Shown piece by piece: positions 51,131 through 62,223 of a stretch of 64,000 nucleotides of DNA. Location of the stretch: the NCBI RefSeq assembly GCF_020442045.1, contig NZ_JAGRLA010000002.1:20211-84210 (forward strand), written 5' to 3'. The notes beneath the pieces were generated by a model that saw only the letters and a list, made by a program, of their open reading frames with translations, had not been told where the DNA came from and did no database searches. Position 1 is the first letter of the stretch; the number at the start of each line of letters is the position of its first letter. This DNA comes from Bauldia sp. (GTDB lineage: Bacteria; Pseudomonadota; Alphaproteobacteria; Rhizobiales; Kaistiaceae). The translations under genes and the position numbers were made by a program.

Positions 51131-51757
51131 TCAAAGCAAGGCTCGTGCCGCCTCCAGATCCTCGGGGGTATTGATATTGAAGAATGGATCGCGCCGTCCG
51201 GTCGCGCTGTCGTCAAAATCGACAGGGACGTAGCCGATGTCATCGAGCCAGTCCCTGACCCGGAGGGAGCGGCCTGTCCTGATGCGATGGTCCAGCGTAT
51301 CGGCGCAAGCCACCGGAAAGACTCCGAAAACGCCGTGAACGCGTCCGCCGGTGCGGGCGATTGCGGCCTGGTCAGGAGACGGCAAGGCTGCGGTGAGCCG
51401 CTGGACGAGGTCGACCGGGAAAAACGGGGTGTCCGTCGCAACGGACGCGATCTGCGTCGCCTCGGGCACGGTCTTCATCGCCCAACGCATGCCGGCGAGA
51501 ATGCCGGCCAGCGGCCCAACGAAGCCCGGCACCGGGTCCGCGACCACCGGCAATCCGAATCCGGCGAACCGGCTGGCGTCGCCATTGGCATTGATGATCA
51601 GCGCCGAGACCTGCGGCCCCAGCCGCTCGATCGCGTTGGCGAGCAGCGGCGTCGCGCCGAACGGCAGCAGGCACTTGTCGATGCCGTCCATGCGGGAGGC
51701 GCGGCCGCCGGCGAGCAGGACGCCGACAGGGCGCAGCGACAATCCCTCGGCAGTCAA
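51131..51757 (-). CDS. mobA: Molybdenum cofactor guanylyltransferase
   Basis: A 208-residue cytosolic enzyme that attaches GMP to molybdopterin-Mo to form the bis-MGD cofactor. The nucleotide-binding signature GVLLAGGRASRMDGIDKCLLPFG is near residue 12, slightly altered from the usual GG-x-S-x-RMG-x-DK. The metal-binding ASVATDTPFFP and later VHGVFGVFPV are also characteristic. It follows the MliC-like gene by six bases on the same strand. moaA occurs separately at the end of the window. Confidence 0.92.
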   Translation of the reverse strand: MTAEGLSLRPVGVLLAGGRASRMDGIDKCLLPFGATPLLANAIERLGPQVSALIINANGDASRFAGFGLPVVADPVPGFVGPLAGILAGMRWAMKTVPEATQIASVATDTPFFPVDLVQRLTAALPSPDQAAIARTGGRVHGVFGVFPVACADTLDHRIRTGRSLRVRDWLDDIGYVPVDFDDSATGRRDPFFNINTPEDLEAARALL

Positions 51758-51763
51758 CGAACG

Positions 51764-52588
51764 CTACTGCCCGACGATGAGGGTCTTGCGGATCGCATCG
51801 AATTCCGCCGTCAACGCAGCGGCATCGAATGCCGTCACGGTGCCGGGATCGAAGTTCGCGATGTTGGCCGAATGGACAAAATAGCGCACGGCGAGGCACG
51901 GCGACGTCCCGACCAGCGCGTAGACCGTCTCCTCGTAGATGTTGCCCGCGCCGGCATCCGAGAGAGAGGCGACCGAATAGTCGGTGCCATTCTCGGTGAC
52001 CGTCGTCGGCGTGCTCGCGCCTTCGGGCAGGAAGAGATCGGCCGTGCATGCCGCCGCGTCGGGAAGCGTTTCGACACTCAGCCGCGTATCGTCGGCGAGG
52101 TTGGTGCCCTGGGTCATGCCGGCGGGGATGGTGAAGGAGACGCCGGTAATGTCGTGGCCGGGCCCGAGACCTTCGTAGACATAGCCGCCATTGACCGTGT
52201 AGCCCGGCGGATAGCGGAGCGAGAAGCCGAATTCCGAGCTGGCGAAAGTCGCCCAGCCCGCGGGAGCCATGTCGCTGACCTGGATGCAGCCATTGAATGT
52301 CGGCGTTTCGTCGGCCCCCTCGGTGATGAAGGCGGTGTTGCCCTTGTTCCAGAAGACGATGCTCTCGTCGCTGTTGGCGTAGCGGGCGCCGGAACCCGAC
52401 ATGGTCTGTGGCAGGGTGAGCGTCCGGCCGTCGCTCAGGTTCAGGTCGACCTTGTCGGGATAGAAGGCGGCGTCGATGGTCTTGCCAAGATTGCAGGCGA
52501 AGGAGACATCGGTAATCAGGTCGGCGGCCGAGGCGCCGCTCGGTAACGCCATCGCGGCAAGGACCAGGGTCGATCGAAACGACTGCAC
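51764..52588 (-). CDS. Exported two-domain protein with an MliC-like lysozyme-inhibitor domain
   Basis: A 274-residue protein starting at GTG 52588, preceded by GGAGG at ideal spacing, which puts a signal peptide first (cleavage after SGASA). The first mature domain has FACNLGKTIDAAFYPDKV, LTLPQTMSGSGARY and FWNKGNTAFI, the pattern of MliC/PliC inhibitors of c-type lysozyme. The second half (FGFSLRYPPGYTV onward) has the start of a PsbP/TcpE-like sheet domain but is otherwise unknown. It is probably periplasmic. Inhibition of lysozyme is inferred from the family, and the catalytic-loop residues cannot be verified here. Confidence 0.7.
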   Translation of the reverse strand: MQSFRSTLVLAAMALPSGASAADLITDVSFACNLGKTIDAAFYPDKVDLNLSDGRTLTLPQTMSGSGARYANSDESIVFWNKGNTAFITEGADETPTFNGCIQVSDMAPAGWATFASSEFGFSLRYPPGYTVNGGYVYEGLGPGHDITGVSFTIPAGMTQGTNLADDTRLSVETLPDAAACTADLFLPEGASTPTTVTENGTDYSVASLSDAGAGNIYEETVYALVGTSPCLAVRYFVHSANIANFDPGTVTAFDAAALTAEFDAIRKTLIVGQ

Positions 52589-52934
52589 GGCAAACCTCCA
52601 TTCCAGCGAAGGGGTGGTCACCGCGGGATCATAGCACTCGATCGGCGTGTCGGGATGTCCGAAACAAACCGACAGCGTCCGTGCTTTCCGGTTGATTAAG
52701 ACTGAACAGCGGCGGACCGAAGGCGCCCATCACGCCGCCGGGACGGGTGAGGAGGGGAGCGTCGTTCCGGGGAGACGTCCAAATTCACGCAGCCACCTTC
52801 GGAGGCGCGGCCCACTCGGGGAGCAGCGCCAGTCGCAACGAGAACGCGTATACGGTTGGTCATTCCGTCCGCCGTGCGCCCACTCGTGAACGAGCGGGTC
52901 GCAACGACGATCGGAAGCGGACGAGTCCGCTCCG
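52589..52934. other. Intergenic stretch without a recognisable gene
   Basis: About 346 bases between the MliC-like gene and the end of the H1-like gene, both on the minus strand. Short open frames here have no ribosome sites or protein-like composition. It contains the hairpin at 52916-52931 and presumably the MliC-like promoter. Confidence 0.4.
52916..52931 (-). terminator. Hairpin downstream of the H1-like gene
   Basis: AGCGGAC and GTCCGCT form a perfect seven-base stem around a two-base loop, four bases after the stop codon of the H1-like gene. No T run follows, so it may stabilise the message end rather than act as an intrinsic terminator. Confidence 0.4.
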
Positions 52935-53390
52935 TTACTTCTTCGCAGCAGACGCCCTCTTCGCCGGGGCTTTCCTGGCCGCAGCGGGCTTCTTCGCAGC
53001 GGTGGTCTTCTTCGCGGCGGCGGGCTTCCTGGCAGCCGTGGTCTTCTTCGCGGCCGGCTTCCTCGCAGCGGTGGTCTTCTTCGCGGCGGCGGGCTTCCTG
53101 GCAGCGGTGGTCTTCTTCGCCGCGGGCTTCCTCGCAGCCGTGGTCTTCTTCGCGGCGGGTTTCCTGGCGGCCGTGGTCTTCTTCGCGGCCGGCTTCTTCG
53201 CAGCCGTGGCTTTCTTCGCGGCAGCGGGCTTCCTGGCAGCCGGTGCCTTGCGAACGGCGGGCTTCTTGGCTGCCGTCTTCCGTGCCGCGGCGGTTCTGGC
53301 AGCCGGCTTCTTCGCGGCGGTGCGCGAGGCGGCGGGCTTCTTGGCCGGGGCTTTCTTCGCCGCCGGTTTCCGTGTCGCTGTCTTCGCCAA
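52935..53390 (-). CDS. Histone H1-like Lys/Ala/Pro repeat protein
   Basis: A 151-residue protein made almost only of Lys, Ala, Pro, Thr and Arg. The TTG start at 53390 is selected because AGGAG lies eight bases before it and it gives MAKTATRKPAAKKAP. The body is a run of 11-12-residue units of the form KKTTAARKPAA or KKTTAARKPAAA, mirrored in the DNA as imperfect tandem repeats. Such AlaLysPro-rich proteins are known in bacteria (AlgP-type, Chlamydia Hc2-like, Caulobacter-type) as DNA-binding, nucleoid-associated proteins. Low sequence complexity makes closer assignment impossible. Lysines here are plausible targets for modification. Confidence 0.85.
   Translation of the reverse strand: MAKTATRKPAAKKAPAKKPAASRTAAKKPAARTAAARKTAAKKPAVRKAPAARKPAAAKKATAAKKPAAKKTTAARKPAAKKTTAARKPAAKKTTAARKPAAAKKTTAARKPAAKKTTAARKPAAAKKTTAAKKPAAARKAPAKRASAAKK
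52965..53215. repeat. Imperfect tandem repeats within the H1-like gene
   Basis: Units of about 33-36 bases recur with small changes, each containing the plus-strand core GTGGTCTTCTTCGCGGC followed by a GGGCTTCCTGGCAGC or GGCTTCCTCGCAGC variant. They encode the KKTTAARKPAA(A) repeats. The number of units could vary between strains by slippage. Confidence 0.8.
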
Positions 53391-53949
53391 GGTAGTTCTC
53401 CTCTGATGCCGGATCGCGAATCGACCCGCGCCAAACATTGTAATTCAGATTGCCGGTTAATTTCGCGCTAATTACAAACAAACGCTGTGTTGTATCGCTG
53501 TCCAGTTCAACGCGTCTTAGCAATGACAATTCTGGTCGCGTTGATCGCGTGAAACGACGATGGCTTCGACCACGAATACGCCGTGCCGAACAGGGCGACG
53601 TAGTCATTCAAGAGTTCGGAGTCGGGATCGCCGGCGCAATGACGGGATAACTCCCGACACAACAATTGAAGGGTCGGGCCGGGGCAGTGCAAAGCCGAGA
53701 AGGCAACGATCGCGACAGGCGTATTTCTTGTCTTGGCCGGCGTCGGCAGAACCGTGAGACGCCACCGCGGGTTGACCGATCCCTGCCCGCGATGCCTTCC
53801 TAAGCATTTGGAAAATTGGATGAATTTGTGGCGGTGTCGCGGCAGAGTCGAGGCCCGGACGACCGCTGGAGACGCTTGATGAGCGACAAGCTGGCTCCTT
53901 TGAATTCGATCCCGCCACGGCGTTACTTTGCGGCACGGCAGCGTATGCA
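53391..53949. other. Gene-poor region upstream of the H1-like gene
   Basis: About 560 bases without a supported gene. The first 130 bases next to the H1-like gene are A/T-rich and should hold its promoter; a minus-strand TACAAT (53437-53442) is a candidate -10, but no good -35 accompanies it. The remainder reads as non-coding or degraded sequence. Confidence 0.4.
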
Positions 53950-54380
53950 TCACACCGCGGCTCGTCGGTCGAGCGCGACGATCGCGACGTTGAGGACGGT
54001 CGCGAATGCGACCCGAACGAGGTACGGCCCGCGCATCGCCGCTGCCATGCGCACGATATTCCGGAACGTGACCATGATGGCCGCGAAGACGATCGGAAGC
54101 GCGACCATCGCGCCGAGACCGAGGTCCGGATTCCGCACGCCGAAAAATGTCCGGCGACCATGCGGCGTCGAGGAAAGTCTGTAAGACGAAGGGCAGGAGC
54201 GCGACTGTCCGGGCGCGCGGCGACGAGGTTCGCCAGGCCAGCCACGCGGCGATCGCCGTCACCGTATGGAGGGGTCCCCAAGACGATCGGGAAGACGGCG
54301 TCGGGCGGATTGAAGAACGGCCTTTCGGGCGCGGCATACCAGGTCGGGATGTCGGGTGTCGCTGCAAGCTGCCGGAAGGA
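53950..54380 (-). pseudogene. tspO: Decayed tspO (tryptophan-rich sensory protein/TSPO) gene
   Basis: Three minus-strand segments in different frames together spell a TspO/MBR protein. The first, from about 54380, has DIPTWYAAPERPFFNPPDAV followed by FPIV. After an apparent extra T at about 54280, the frame changes to WGPLHTVTAIAAWLAWR and then LDAAWSPDIF. After another extra T in a five-T run at 54143-54147 it changes again to GVRNPDLGLGAMVALPIV and VRVAFATVLNVAIVALD, stopping at 53950. Expected order and spacing are kept. The first membrane helix and start codon are not found. TspO binds porphyrins and is membrane-located; this copy should be inactive unless the frameshifts are sequencing errors. 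Confidence 0.75.
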
Positions 54381-54551
54381 AGCTGGTGGTATCGTGACGC
54401 CGCGGGACCGGCTATGGTGGTCTCCTCGGAGTTCTCACCAACAAAGACAGGCGCCGGTCCGCGCTTTCAGTTCCGAATCCGCTCGCGGCCGAATTGACCG
54501 CGCGCAAGACAGCCATGGTCGCGGGCCACCAGACACGGAAAGAAAGTCAGT

Positions 54552-55718
<1,167 letters not shown>

Positions 55719-55724
55719 GGCGCG

Positions 55725-56804
55725 TCAGCCGATCTTGCGGACGTGGTTGTCCCAGGCGACGCCCGGGGTCTCGCTGATCAGGTTGCGCCCCTGCCACAGG
55801 CGTCCCGTGCCGTCGGAGATGAAGAAGTCGCGCCCGTCCGGCGCGATGCCGCAGACGTCGGCGATGGCGCGGCTCTCGACAAAGTTCCGGGTCGCGACAT
55901 CGAAGATCACCACGTGGCCGCCAACCGGGCTGGTCGCCGCGACGCGCGTGCCGGCGTCATTGACGGTGACCGCGCCGACATATTGGCGCATGCCGGCATA
56001 GGCCAGGGCCGGCGCGGTGACGAGTCTCGGATCACCGCCGGGCCTGTGCGTGCCGACGAGGTCGACCCGGTCGCTCTCGCTGCCCTCGTATTGACCGCCG
56101 AACCAGATGGTGCGGTCGGTCGATTCCGCCATGTGCCGGATCGACAACTGGTGGAGCGAAGCCGGCAGCATGATCTTCTCGATCAGGTCGCCGGTCGCCG
56201 CGTCGAGATAGACCAGCGATGGCTCCATGGTCGGCAGGTTGAGCTTGACCCGGTCGTAGTCGGGATGGGTGGCGACACCGCCATTGCCGACGGCGATCGT
56301 CCGCCCGTCGCGCATGAGGAGCGCCTCGTGGGGGCCGATGCCATGCGTATCGATCTCGCCGATCCGGGCGAAGCCGCCGCCGGCGTCGTAGATGCCGAGT
56401 ACGCCGCGCTCCGCCTCGTAGTCATTTTCGGTCGCGTAGAGCAGGCGGCCGTCGGCGGAGAAGAAGCCATGGCCGTAGAAATGGCGGCCGTCGGGCGGGA
56501 CGAAGGTCGCCACCCTGCGTCGACCGCGGAGATCGATGACCAGTGCGAAGAAGCCCGGCCTGCGCGCGAAGACGACGGCCGTCGCACGATCGGGCGATAT
56601 CGCGATGTCGTGTCCGCGCGCGTCGAGGCTTTCGCTGAACAGGACCTTGCCGGCGTGGTCGAGGACGGCGACCGAGCAGTCGGCATCGCGTTCCACGCGA
56701 GCCGCGACAAAGGCCGGAGCGCCGTCGGCGCGGGCAAGCGTGCCGATCGGCATCACGCCGAGAGCGGTGATCGCCTTGATGAAGTTTCGCCGGTCAATCG
56801 CCAT
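55725..56804 (-). CDS. DUF1513 family protein, Tat-exported
   Basis: A 359-residue predicted seven-bladed propeller-like protein with a twin-arginine signal: DRRNFIKAITALGVMPIG at residues 4-21. Export in a folded state is therefore likely. Repeating segments such as VLDHAGKVLFSES, VVIFDVATRNFVESR and DFFISDGTGRLWQG suit a beta-propeller. DUF1513 genes commonly lie next to imelysin and di-haem oxidoreductase genes, as here, and form an iron-linked operon in many proteobacteria. The start overlaps the second imelysin gene's end by 11 bases. The biochemical role is unknown. Confidence 0.88.
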   Translation of the reverse strand: MAIDRRNFIKAITALGVMPIGTLARADGAPAFVAARVERDADCSVAVLDHAGKVLFSESLDARGHDIAISPDRATAVVFARRPGFFALVIDLRGRRRVATFVPPDGRHFYGHGFFSADGRLLYATENDYEAERGVLGIYDAGGGFARIGEIDTHGIGPHEALLMRDGRTIAVGNGGVATHPDYDRVKLNLPTMEPSLVYLDAATGDLIEKIMLPASLHQLSIRHMAESTDRTIWFGGQYEGSESDRVDLVGTHRPGGDPRLVTAPALAYAGMRQYVGAVTVNDAGTRVAATSPVGGHVVIFDVATRNFVESRAIADVCGIAPDGRDFFISDGTGRLWQGRNLISETPGVAWDNHVRKIG

Positions 56805-57915
56805 CGAGTGAATTGAATCCCGTGATCAGGCCCAGGGCGTCCGGATAGCCGTGCTCGAGGAGTTCCGCCGCGCCGCCGAGCGGGATCCGGGTATAGGCGA
56901 GCAGGTCGTGGTTCTTCGGTTCGGTGACGAGGTCCTCCCAAGGCGCGCCGTCCTCGGCGACGTTGGCCAGGGTCGAATCCGCATTGCGAATCTCGAAGGC
57001 GAGCGAGCCGGCTTGCCAGTCGCTGTCCTTCGGCAGGGCGGCGCCCAGGCCTTCGGCGCCGCAGAGCGAAACGACCGAGGCGAGGTTTGCCCGGATCGAA
57101 GCGATGGTCATGTTCGATCGCCAGAAGGGGGCGAGCTTCGGCTTCGCATCCTGCAGAGTCTCGCCAATGGTGAAGGCGAGCTTGAGCTGCTGGTCCATCT
57201 GGACCATTTCGCGACAGGACTTGACCAGTTCCTGCACGACTTCGCCGTGGGAGCGGTAGATCGGGTTTTCCTCGCCGGCCTCCAGCATCAGGGCGGCGTA
57301 ACCGGTCGGGCCGCGCCAGGCATCGGAGAGCTCGCGCGCGGTACCGGCGATCGCACCGGCGATGGCCGCCCCGTAGCCGCAGCGGTGCGAGCGGTCCGCC
57401 GCATCCTTGTCTGCGAGGACGTCGCTGCCCGTTCCGAACAGCACGAATTCCAGGGCGACGAGACCCTGGACCGCGACGCTCTTGCCACGCAGGGAATCCG
57501 GATCGGTGGCGGTCGCGTCCCGCGAAGCGAGGAGGCCCTGCACCTGCTTCAGTCCGCGACCTCGCGGGTCCGGCCAGAAGAACAAACGTTCGAAGCGGTT
57601 GCCGTCACGCACCGGCCCGAAGCGGAACATCTCGACGCCCGACCAGGCGAGCACGAGGGCGCGAAAGCCCTCCCGCGCCGCTTCGAGCCGTTCATTGTCG
57701 GCCTGCCAGCAGAGGTCGTTGAGGGCCGTGACTTCCGCGTCCGCCTTCTCCGCCAGCAAGGCGTATCGGGGCAGGACGAAGTGCTCGACGGCGTCGACCA
57801 CCACCGGGCGGAAGGCAATAGCGGGAATCTCGGTAACGCGACCCTCGTCGTCACCATGTGCCGGCCAGCATGCCGTGGCGACGATCAGCACCACAAGGCC
57901 GAGTTGCTTGATCAT
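56794..57915 (-). CDS. Imelysin family protein lacking the usual His motif
   Basis: A 373-residue periplasmic protein with a signal peptide (VVLIVATACWPAHG, cleavage near residue 21). It has the imelysin (M75-like) four-helix arrangement, with FRFGPVRDGNRFERLFFWPDPRG and later ELVKSCREMVQMDQQLKLAFTI. Around residue 151 the family's GxHxxE iron-site motif reads GLVALE, so the metal-ligand His is replaced. This is the shorter, second imelysin that often accompanies DUF1513. It probably helps iron acquisition without being a peptidase. It lies one base downstream of the di-haem oxidoreductase gene. Confidence 0.85.
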   Translation of the reverse strand: MIKQLGLVVLIVATACWPAHGDDEGRVTEIPAIAFRPVVVDAVEHFVLPRYALLAEKADAEVTALNDLCWQADNERLEAAREGFRALVLAWSGVEMFRFGPVRDGNRFERLFFWPDPRGRGLKQVQGLLASRDATATDPDSLRGKSVAVQGLVALEFVLFGTGSDVLADKDAADRSHRCGYGAAIAGAIAGTARELSDAWRGPTGYAALMLEAGEENPIYRSHGEVVQELVKSCREMVQMDQQLKLAFTIGETLQDAKPKLAPFWRSNMTIASIRANLASVVSLCGAEGLGAALPKDSDWQAGSLAFEIRNADSTLANVAEDGAPWEDLVTEPKNHDLLAYTRIPLGGAAELLEHGYPDALGLITGFNSLDGD

Positions 57916-57916
57916 G

Positions 57917-59452
57917 TTACAGCGACTCCAGAAAGCGGATCAGCGCGGCACGCTCATCCGGTGTTGCCGCGATAACCGCATCGCGTGCCGGCGCGGCTTC
58001 GCCGCCGTGCCAGAGCACCGCCTCGAGCAGGTTCCGCGCTCTTCCGTCATGCAGGAACAGCGTATGTCCGCTGACGGTCTCCGTCAGCCCGATACCCCAA
58101 AGCGGCGCGGTGCGCCATTCGCTGCCGGAGGCATCGCCGACCGGGCGGCCGTCGGCCAGTCCTTCGCCCATGTCGTGGAGGAGGAGGTCGGTGTAGGGCC
58201 AGATGAGCTGGAAGCGGTGTTCCGGCTGCGGTGCGTCACGGCTCGTCACGTATTTCGGCGCGTGGCAGGAGGCACAGCCGAGTTCATAGAACAGCTCCTT
58301 GCCACGGAGGACTTGCGGGTCGTCGATATCGCGCCGTGGCGGAACGCCGAGGTTGCGGCTGTAGAAGGTGACGAGATCGAGGACGGGATCGGGCGCCTCG
58401 ACCGGGCCGAGCCGCTCCTGAACGCCGTTCGGGGCTTCCCGGCAGATCGCCTGGCCCGGCGTGCAGTCCCCGAAGGCCGTCGGGACAAGGGGGGTGGAGA
58501 TGCCGATGTCGCCGGAAAAGGCGTCGGCGGTCTGGGCCCTGATCGTCGGGGTCGACGCCTTCCATCCGAAGCGGCCGAGGACGATCTCGCCGGTTTCCGG
58601 GTCGCGCACCATGCTGGGCCTGCCGGAAATCCCGTCGCCATCCGCGTCGTCGGGGTCCGCCCTGGCGAGAATGTCCCCGGGATGGATCGCCTCGAGCAGG
58701 CCGGCGCCGATCATTGGCGGCGCGACGCGCGGCGACAGCATGACATCCGGATCCATCGGGCCATAGCCGAGATCGGAAACGTCGTAACGGGGTTTGCGGA
58801 GGATGACGGTTTCGCCACCATTCAGGGCGACCGGGACATCCTCGTAGGTGATCTCGACCTTGCCTTCGGCGGGAACGCCCTGAACCGCAAAATTCTGAAA
58901 CTGGCCGCCATAGGTGGGCTCCGGAATCCGGAGCAGGGCCTTGCTCGCCAGAGCCTCCCGTTCCGCTTCCGTGCGCGGTGGCACCGAAAGCCGCAGGAAC
59001 ATCGAGCTCGGCGGCTCATCCGGGGTCAGCGGCGGATGCCCGCGGCCATCCTTGAGGTGGCAACGCTGGCATGCCCGGGCGTTGAAGAGGGGGCCGAGGC
59101 CGTCTGAGGCCTGGGTGGAGGAGGGCGCCGACACCCACACTTTCCTGAACAGGCCGTTGCCGAGCTTGAAATCCTGCTCGCCGCTGAAGCTGAGATTGCC
59201 GAGCGGGAAGGAGAAGGCGTTGTTGTTGGGGCGGGCATTGGCGGTGGCGGCGCCAGCCGACATGCGCTCGAATTTCTCCGAAGCGGTGAAGTCCGCGGTC
59301 GGCGCGACAATGGCCGCGACGCGGGCCCGGTCGGCATCGTCCAGATCGTCGCGATAGGCAAGGAGGGCCGCCGAAACCGCGCCACCGGCGGTAATGACCG
59401 CCAGGCAGGCCAGGGAAATCAACTCGAAACGGCTGCTCTTGGACGCTGGCAT
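57917..59452 (-). CDS. Di-haem oxidoreductase (DHOR, DUF1111 family)
   Basis: A c-type cytochrome-like enzyme of 511 residues from ATG 59452 (MPASKSSRFEL), with an N-terminal membrane helix (LISLACLAVITAGGAVSAALL). Haem-attachment motifs are CQRCHLKDGRG and CASCHAPKYV. Conserved family segments include FGRFGWKASTPTIRAQ and LPYTDLLLHDMGEGLAD-type sequence near the end (WPYTDLLLHDMGEGLADG). Members are annotated as thiol oxidoreductases and are found with imelysin genes, suggesting periplasmic iron or electron handling. ATG 59485 is a possible earlier start; neither has a strong ribosome site. Confidence 0.9.
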   Translation of the reverse strand: MPASKSSRFELISLACLAVITAGGAVSAALLAYRDDLDDADRARVAAIVAPTADFTASEKFERMSAGAATANARPNNNAFSFPLGNLSFSGEQDFKLGNGLFRKVWVSAPSSTQASDGLGPLFNARACQRCHLKDGRGHPPLTPDEPPSSMFLRLSVPPRTEAEREALASKALLRIPEPTYGGQFQNFAVQGVPAEGKVEITYEDVPVALNGGETVILRKPRYDVSDLGYGPMDPDVMLSPRVAPPMIGAGLLEAIHPGDILARADPDDADGDGISGRPSMVRDPETGEIVLGRFGWKASTPTIRAQTADAFSGDIGISTPLVPTAFGDCTPGQAICREAPNGVQERLGPVEAPDPVLDLVTFYSRNLGVPPRRDIDDPQVLRGKELFYELGCASCHAPKYVTSRDAPQPEHRFQLIWPYTDLLLHDMGEGLADGRPVGDASGSEWRTAPLWGIGLTETVSGHTLFLHDGRARNLLEAVLWHGGEAAPARDAVIAATPDERAALIRFLESL

Positions 59453-59526
59453 GGAACATCGACCGGGAAAGGGACGCGCGACCAAAGCCGGGGCGCGCGT
59501 CCCGGAGTATATATGGGACGTCGGCC

Positions 59527-60810
<1,284 letters not shown>

Positions 60811-60945
60811 GCGTGTCTCCTTTTCGAAGGCCGCCGAAGGGCCGCGAGTTGCTTGTCCCTTCGTCCCTTCCTGGAATTAATTTAAAGTATGCCCGCAATA
60901 ACTATCGTTTCTGTGGCGGTTCACAGCTAGGATGAGTTCAAGAGC

Positions 60946-60974
60946 AATGTATTTTGCAAAATAAATACGGTCAA
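60946..60974 (-). promoter_or_regulatory. Sigma-70-type promoter of the imelysin operon with overlapping palindrome
   Basis: On the minus strand TTGACC (60974-60969) is followed after exactly 17 bases by TACATT (60951-60946), a good housekeeping promoter. A perfect 14-base palindrome TATTTTGCAAAATA at 60950-60963 covers the spacer and touches the -10, an ideal place for a repressor. The gene start is about 130 bases further on, so the leader is long. Iron control is likely from the operon's function, but the site does not match a regulator box I can name. Confidence 0.6.
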
Positions 60975-60999
60975 ATATTATGTTTTTGAATGGTTATAG

Positions 61000-62223
61000 T
61001 TATAAAGAATGCTCGCGACTCTGGTCGCGCGCTGTCCGGGTCCACATCGCGGCGACGATCCCGGAGAGGGCGAGGACTCCCATGCATATCGTCAGCGGAA
61101 ACACGGAATGGGTCGCCGCGAGCAGGGCGCCAATCAGAACCGTGGCGATGGCGCCGAAGCCGATCTGCATGCTGCCGGCCATTCCCGAGGCCGCCCCGGC
61201 CAGCTCCGGCCGGACCGAGACAGCTCCGGCAAGCGCGTTCGCGAGCGTCAGGCCGTTGGCGAAACCGATGGCATACATCGGCACGAACAGCGCCAGGGGA
61301 TGGTACCAGCCGGCAAGGAAAGCCATCGCCATGCCCAGCACGGCGACGAAGGTCACCGTGCTGCCGGCGAGGATCATGAAGAAGATCCCGGTTCGCCTGG
61401 AATAGCGTGCGGTCAGAAAATTGCCGATCAGGAACCCGCCGGGAACCAGGATGAAATAGAGGCCGTATTCCGTCCCCGTCATGCCGAGCATGTCGACGGC
61501 GACGAAAGGCGTTCCGCCCAGGAACGAGAAGAACACCGAAGTGCCGAAGGCGCAGGCAAGGGCATAGGCCCAGAATTGCGGGATGCGGACCAGCGTCATG
61601 AAGCCATGCCGGAAGGTCTGCCGGGATTCGCTCCTGTCCGTGGGGAGGTTCGTCTCGGGCAGGAACAGAAAACACGCGATCGCCACGGCAATGCCGAGCC
61701 CGGTCTGGAGAGCGAAGATCGATCGCCAGCCGAACGTGTCGTTGAGCACGCCGCCGATAACCGGACCGACCATCGGCGCCATGGCAAAGCCCATCGTGAC
61801 GTAGCCGAGCATGCTCGCCGCGTCGTCCCGGTCGTAGCGATCGCGGATCATTGCGCGTCCGAGCACGATGCCGACGCAGCCGCCGGCGCCCTGGGCGATA
61901 CGAGCAACCACGAGAATCGTGATCGAGTCCGCCGTCGCGCAGGCGATGGTGGCGGCGATGAAGGCCGCGAGACCGGCGAGCAGCACCGGGCGACGTCCGA
62001 AACGGTCGGAAAGGGGACCAAGAACGAGCTGCGAGCCGGCCGTCGCGAACAGGTAGGCCGACAGCACCAGTTGAACACCCGCCTGGTCGGTGCCGAGGCC
62101 GCGCATGATATCCGGCATCGCGGGCACGAACATGTTGACGGCGATCGGATTGAGGGCCGAGACCGCGATCAGGATCGCGATGAAGGCGGACGGCGCCACC
62201 TGACGTTGGCCGAACCCGCTCAT
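61000..62223 (-). CDS. Bcr/CflA-type multidrug MFS transporter
   Basis: A 407-residue drug-proton antiporter with twelve predicted helices. The family signature for loop 2-3 is GPLSDRFGRRPVLL, preceded by the helix-2 LVLSAYLFATAGSQLVLG, and the motif C region is GFAMAPMVGPVIGGVLNDTFGWRSIF. These mark the Bcr/CflA subgroup. The start is overlapped by the end of the DMT transporter gene (ATGA), so the two exporters are cotranscribed. Substrates are unknown. The stop is 189 bases from the imelysin operon. Confidence 0.93.
   Translation of the reverse strand: MSGFGQRQVAPSAFIAILIAVSALNPIAVNMFVPAMPDIMRGLGTDQAGVQLVLSAYLFATAGSQLVLGPLSDRFGRRPVLLAGLAAFIAATIACATADSITILVVARIAQGAGGCVGIVLGRAMIRDRYDRDDAASMLGYVTMGFAMAPMVGPVIGGVLNDTFGWRSIFALQTGLGIAVAIACFLFLPETNLPTDRSESRQTFRHGFMTLVRIPQFWAYALACAFGTSVFFSFLGGTPFVAVDMLGMTGTEYGLYFILVPGGFLIGNFLTARYSRRTGIFFMILAGSTVTFVAVLGMAMAFLAGWYHPLALFVPMYAIGFANGLTLANALAGAVSVRPELAGAASGMAGSMQIGFGAIATVLIGALLAATHSVFPLTICMGVLALSGIVAAMWTRTARDQSREHSL

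Noticed and set aside
52965..53215. Regular repeats that could suggest a CRISPR array
   Set aside because: Units are contiguous, imperfect and in frame, and encode the H1-like protein; there are no unique spacers.
53816..54184. 122-codon plus-strand open frame
   Set aside because: It is antisense to the tspO remnant and has no ribosome site or protein-like features.
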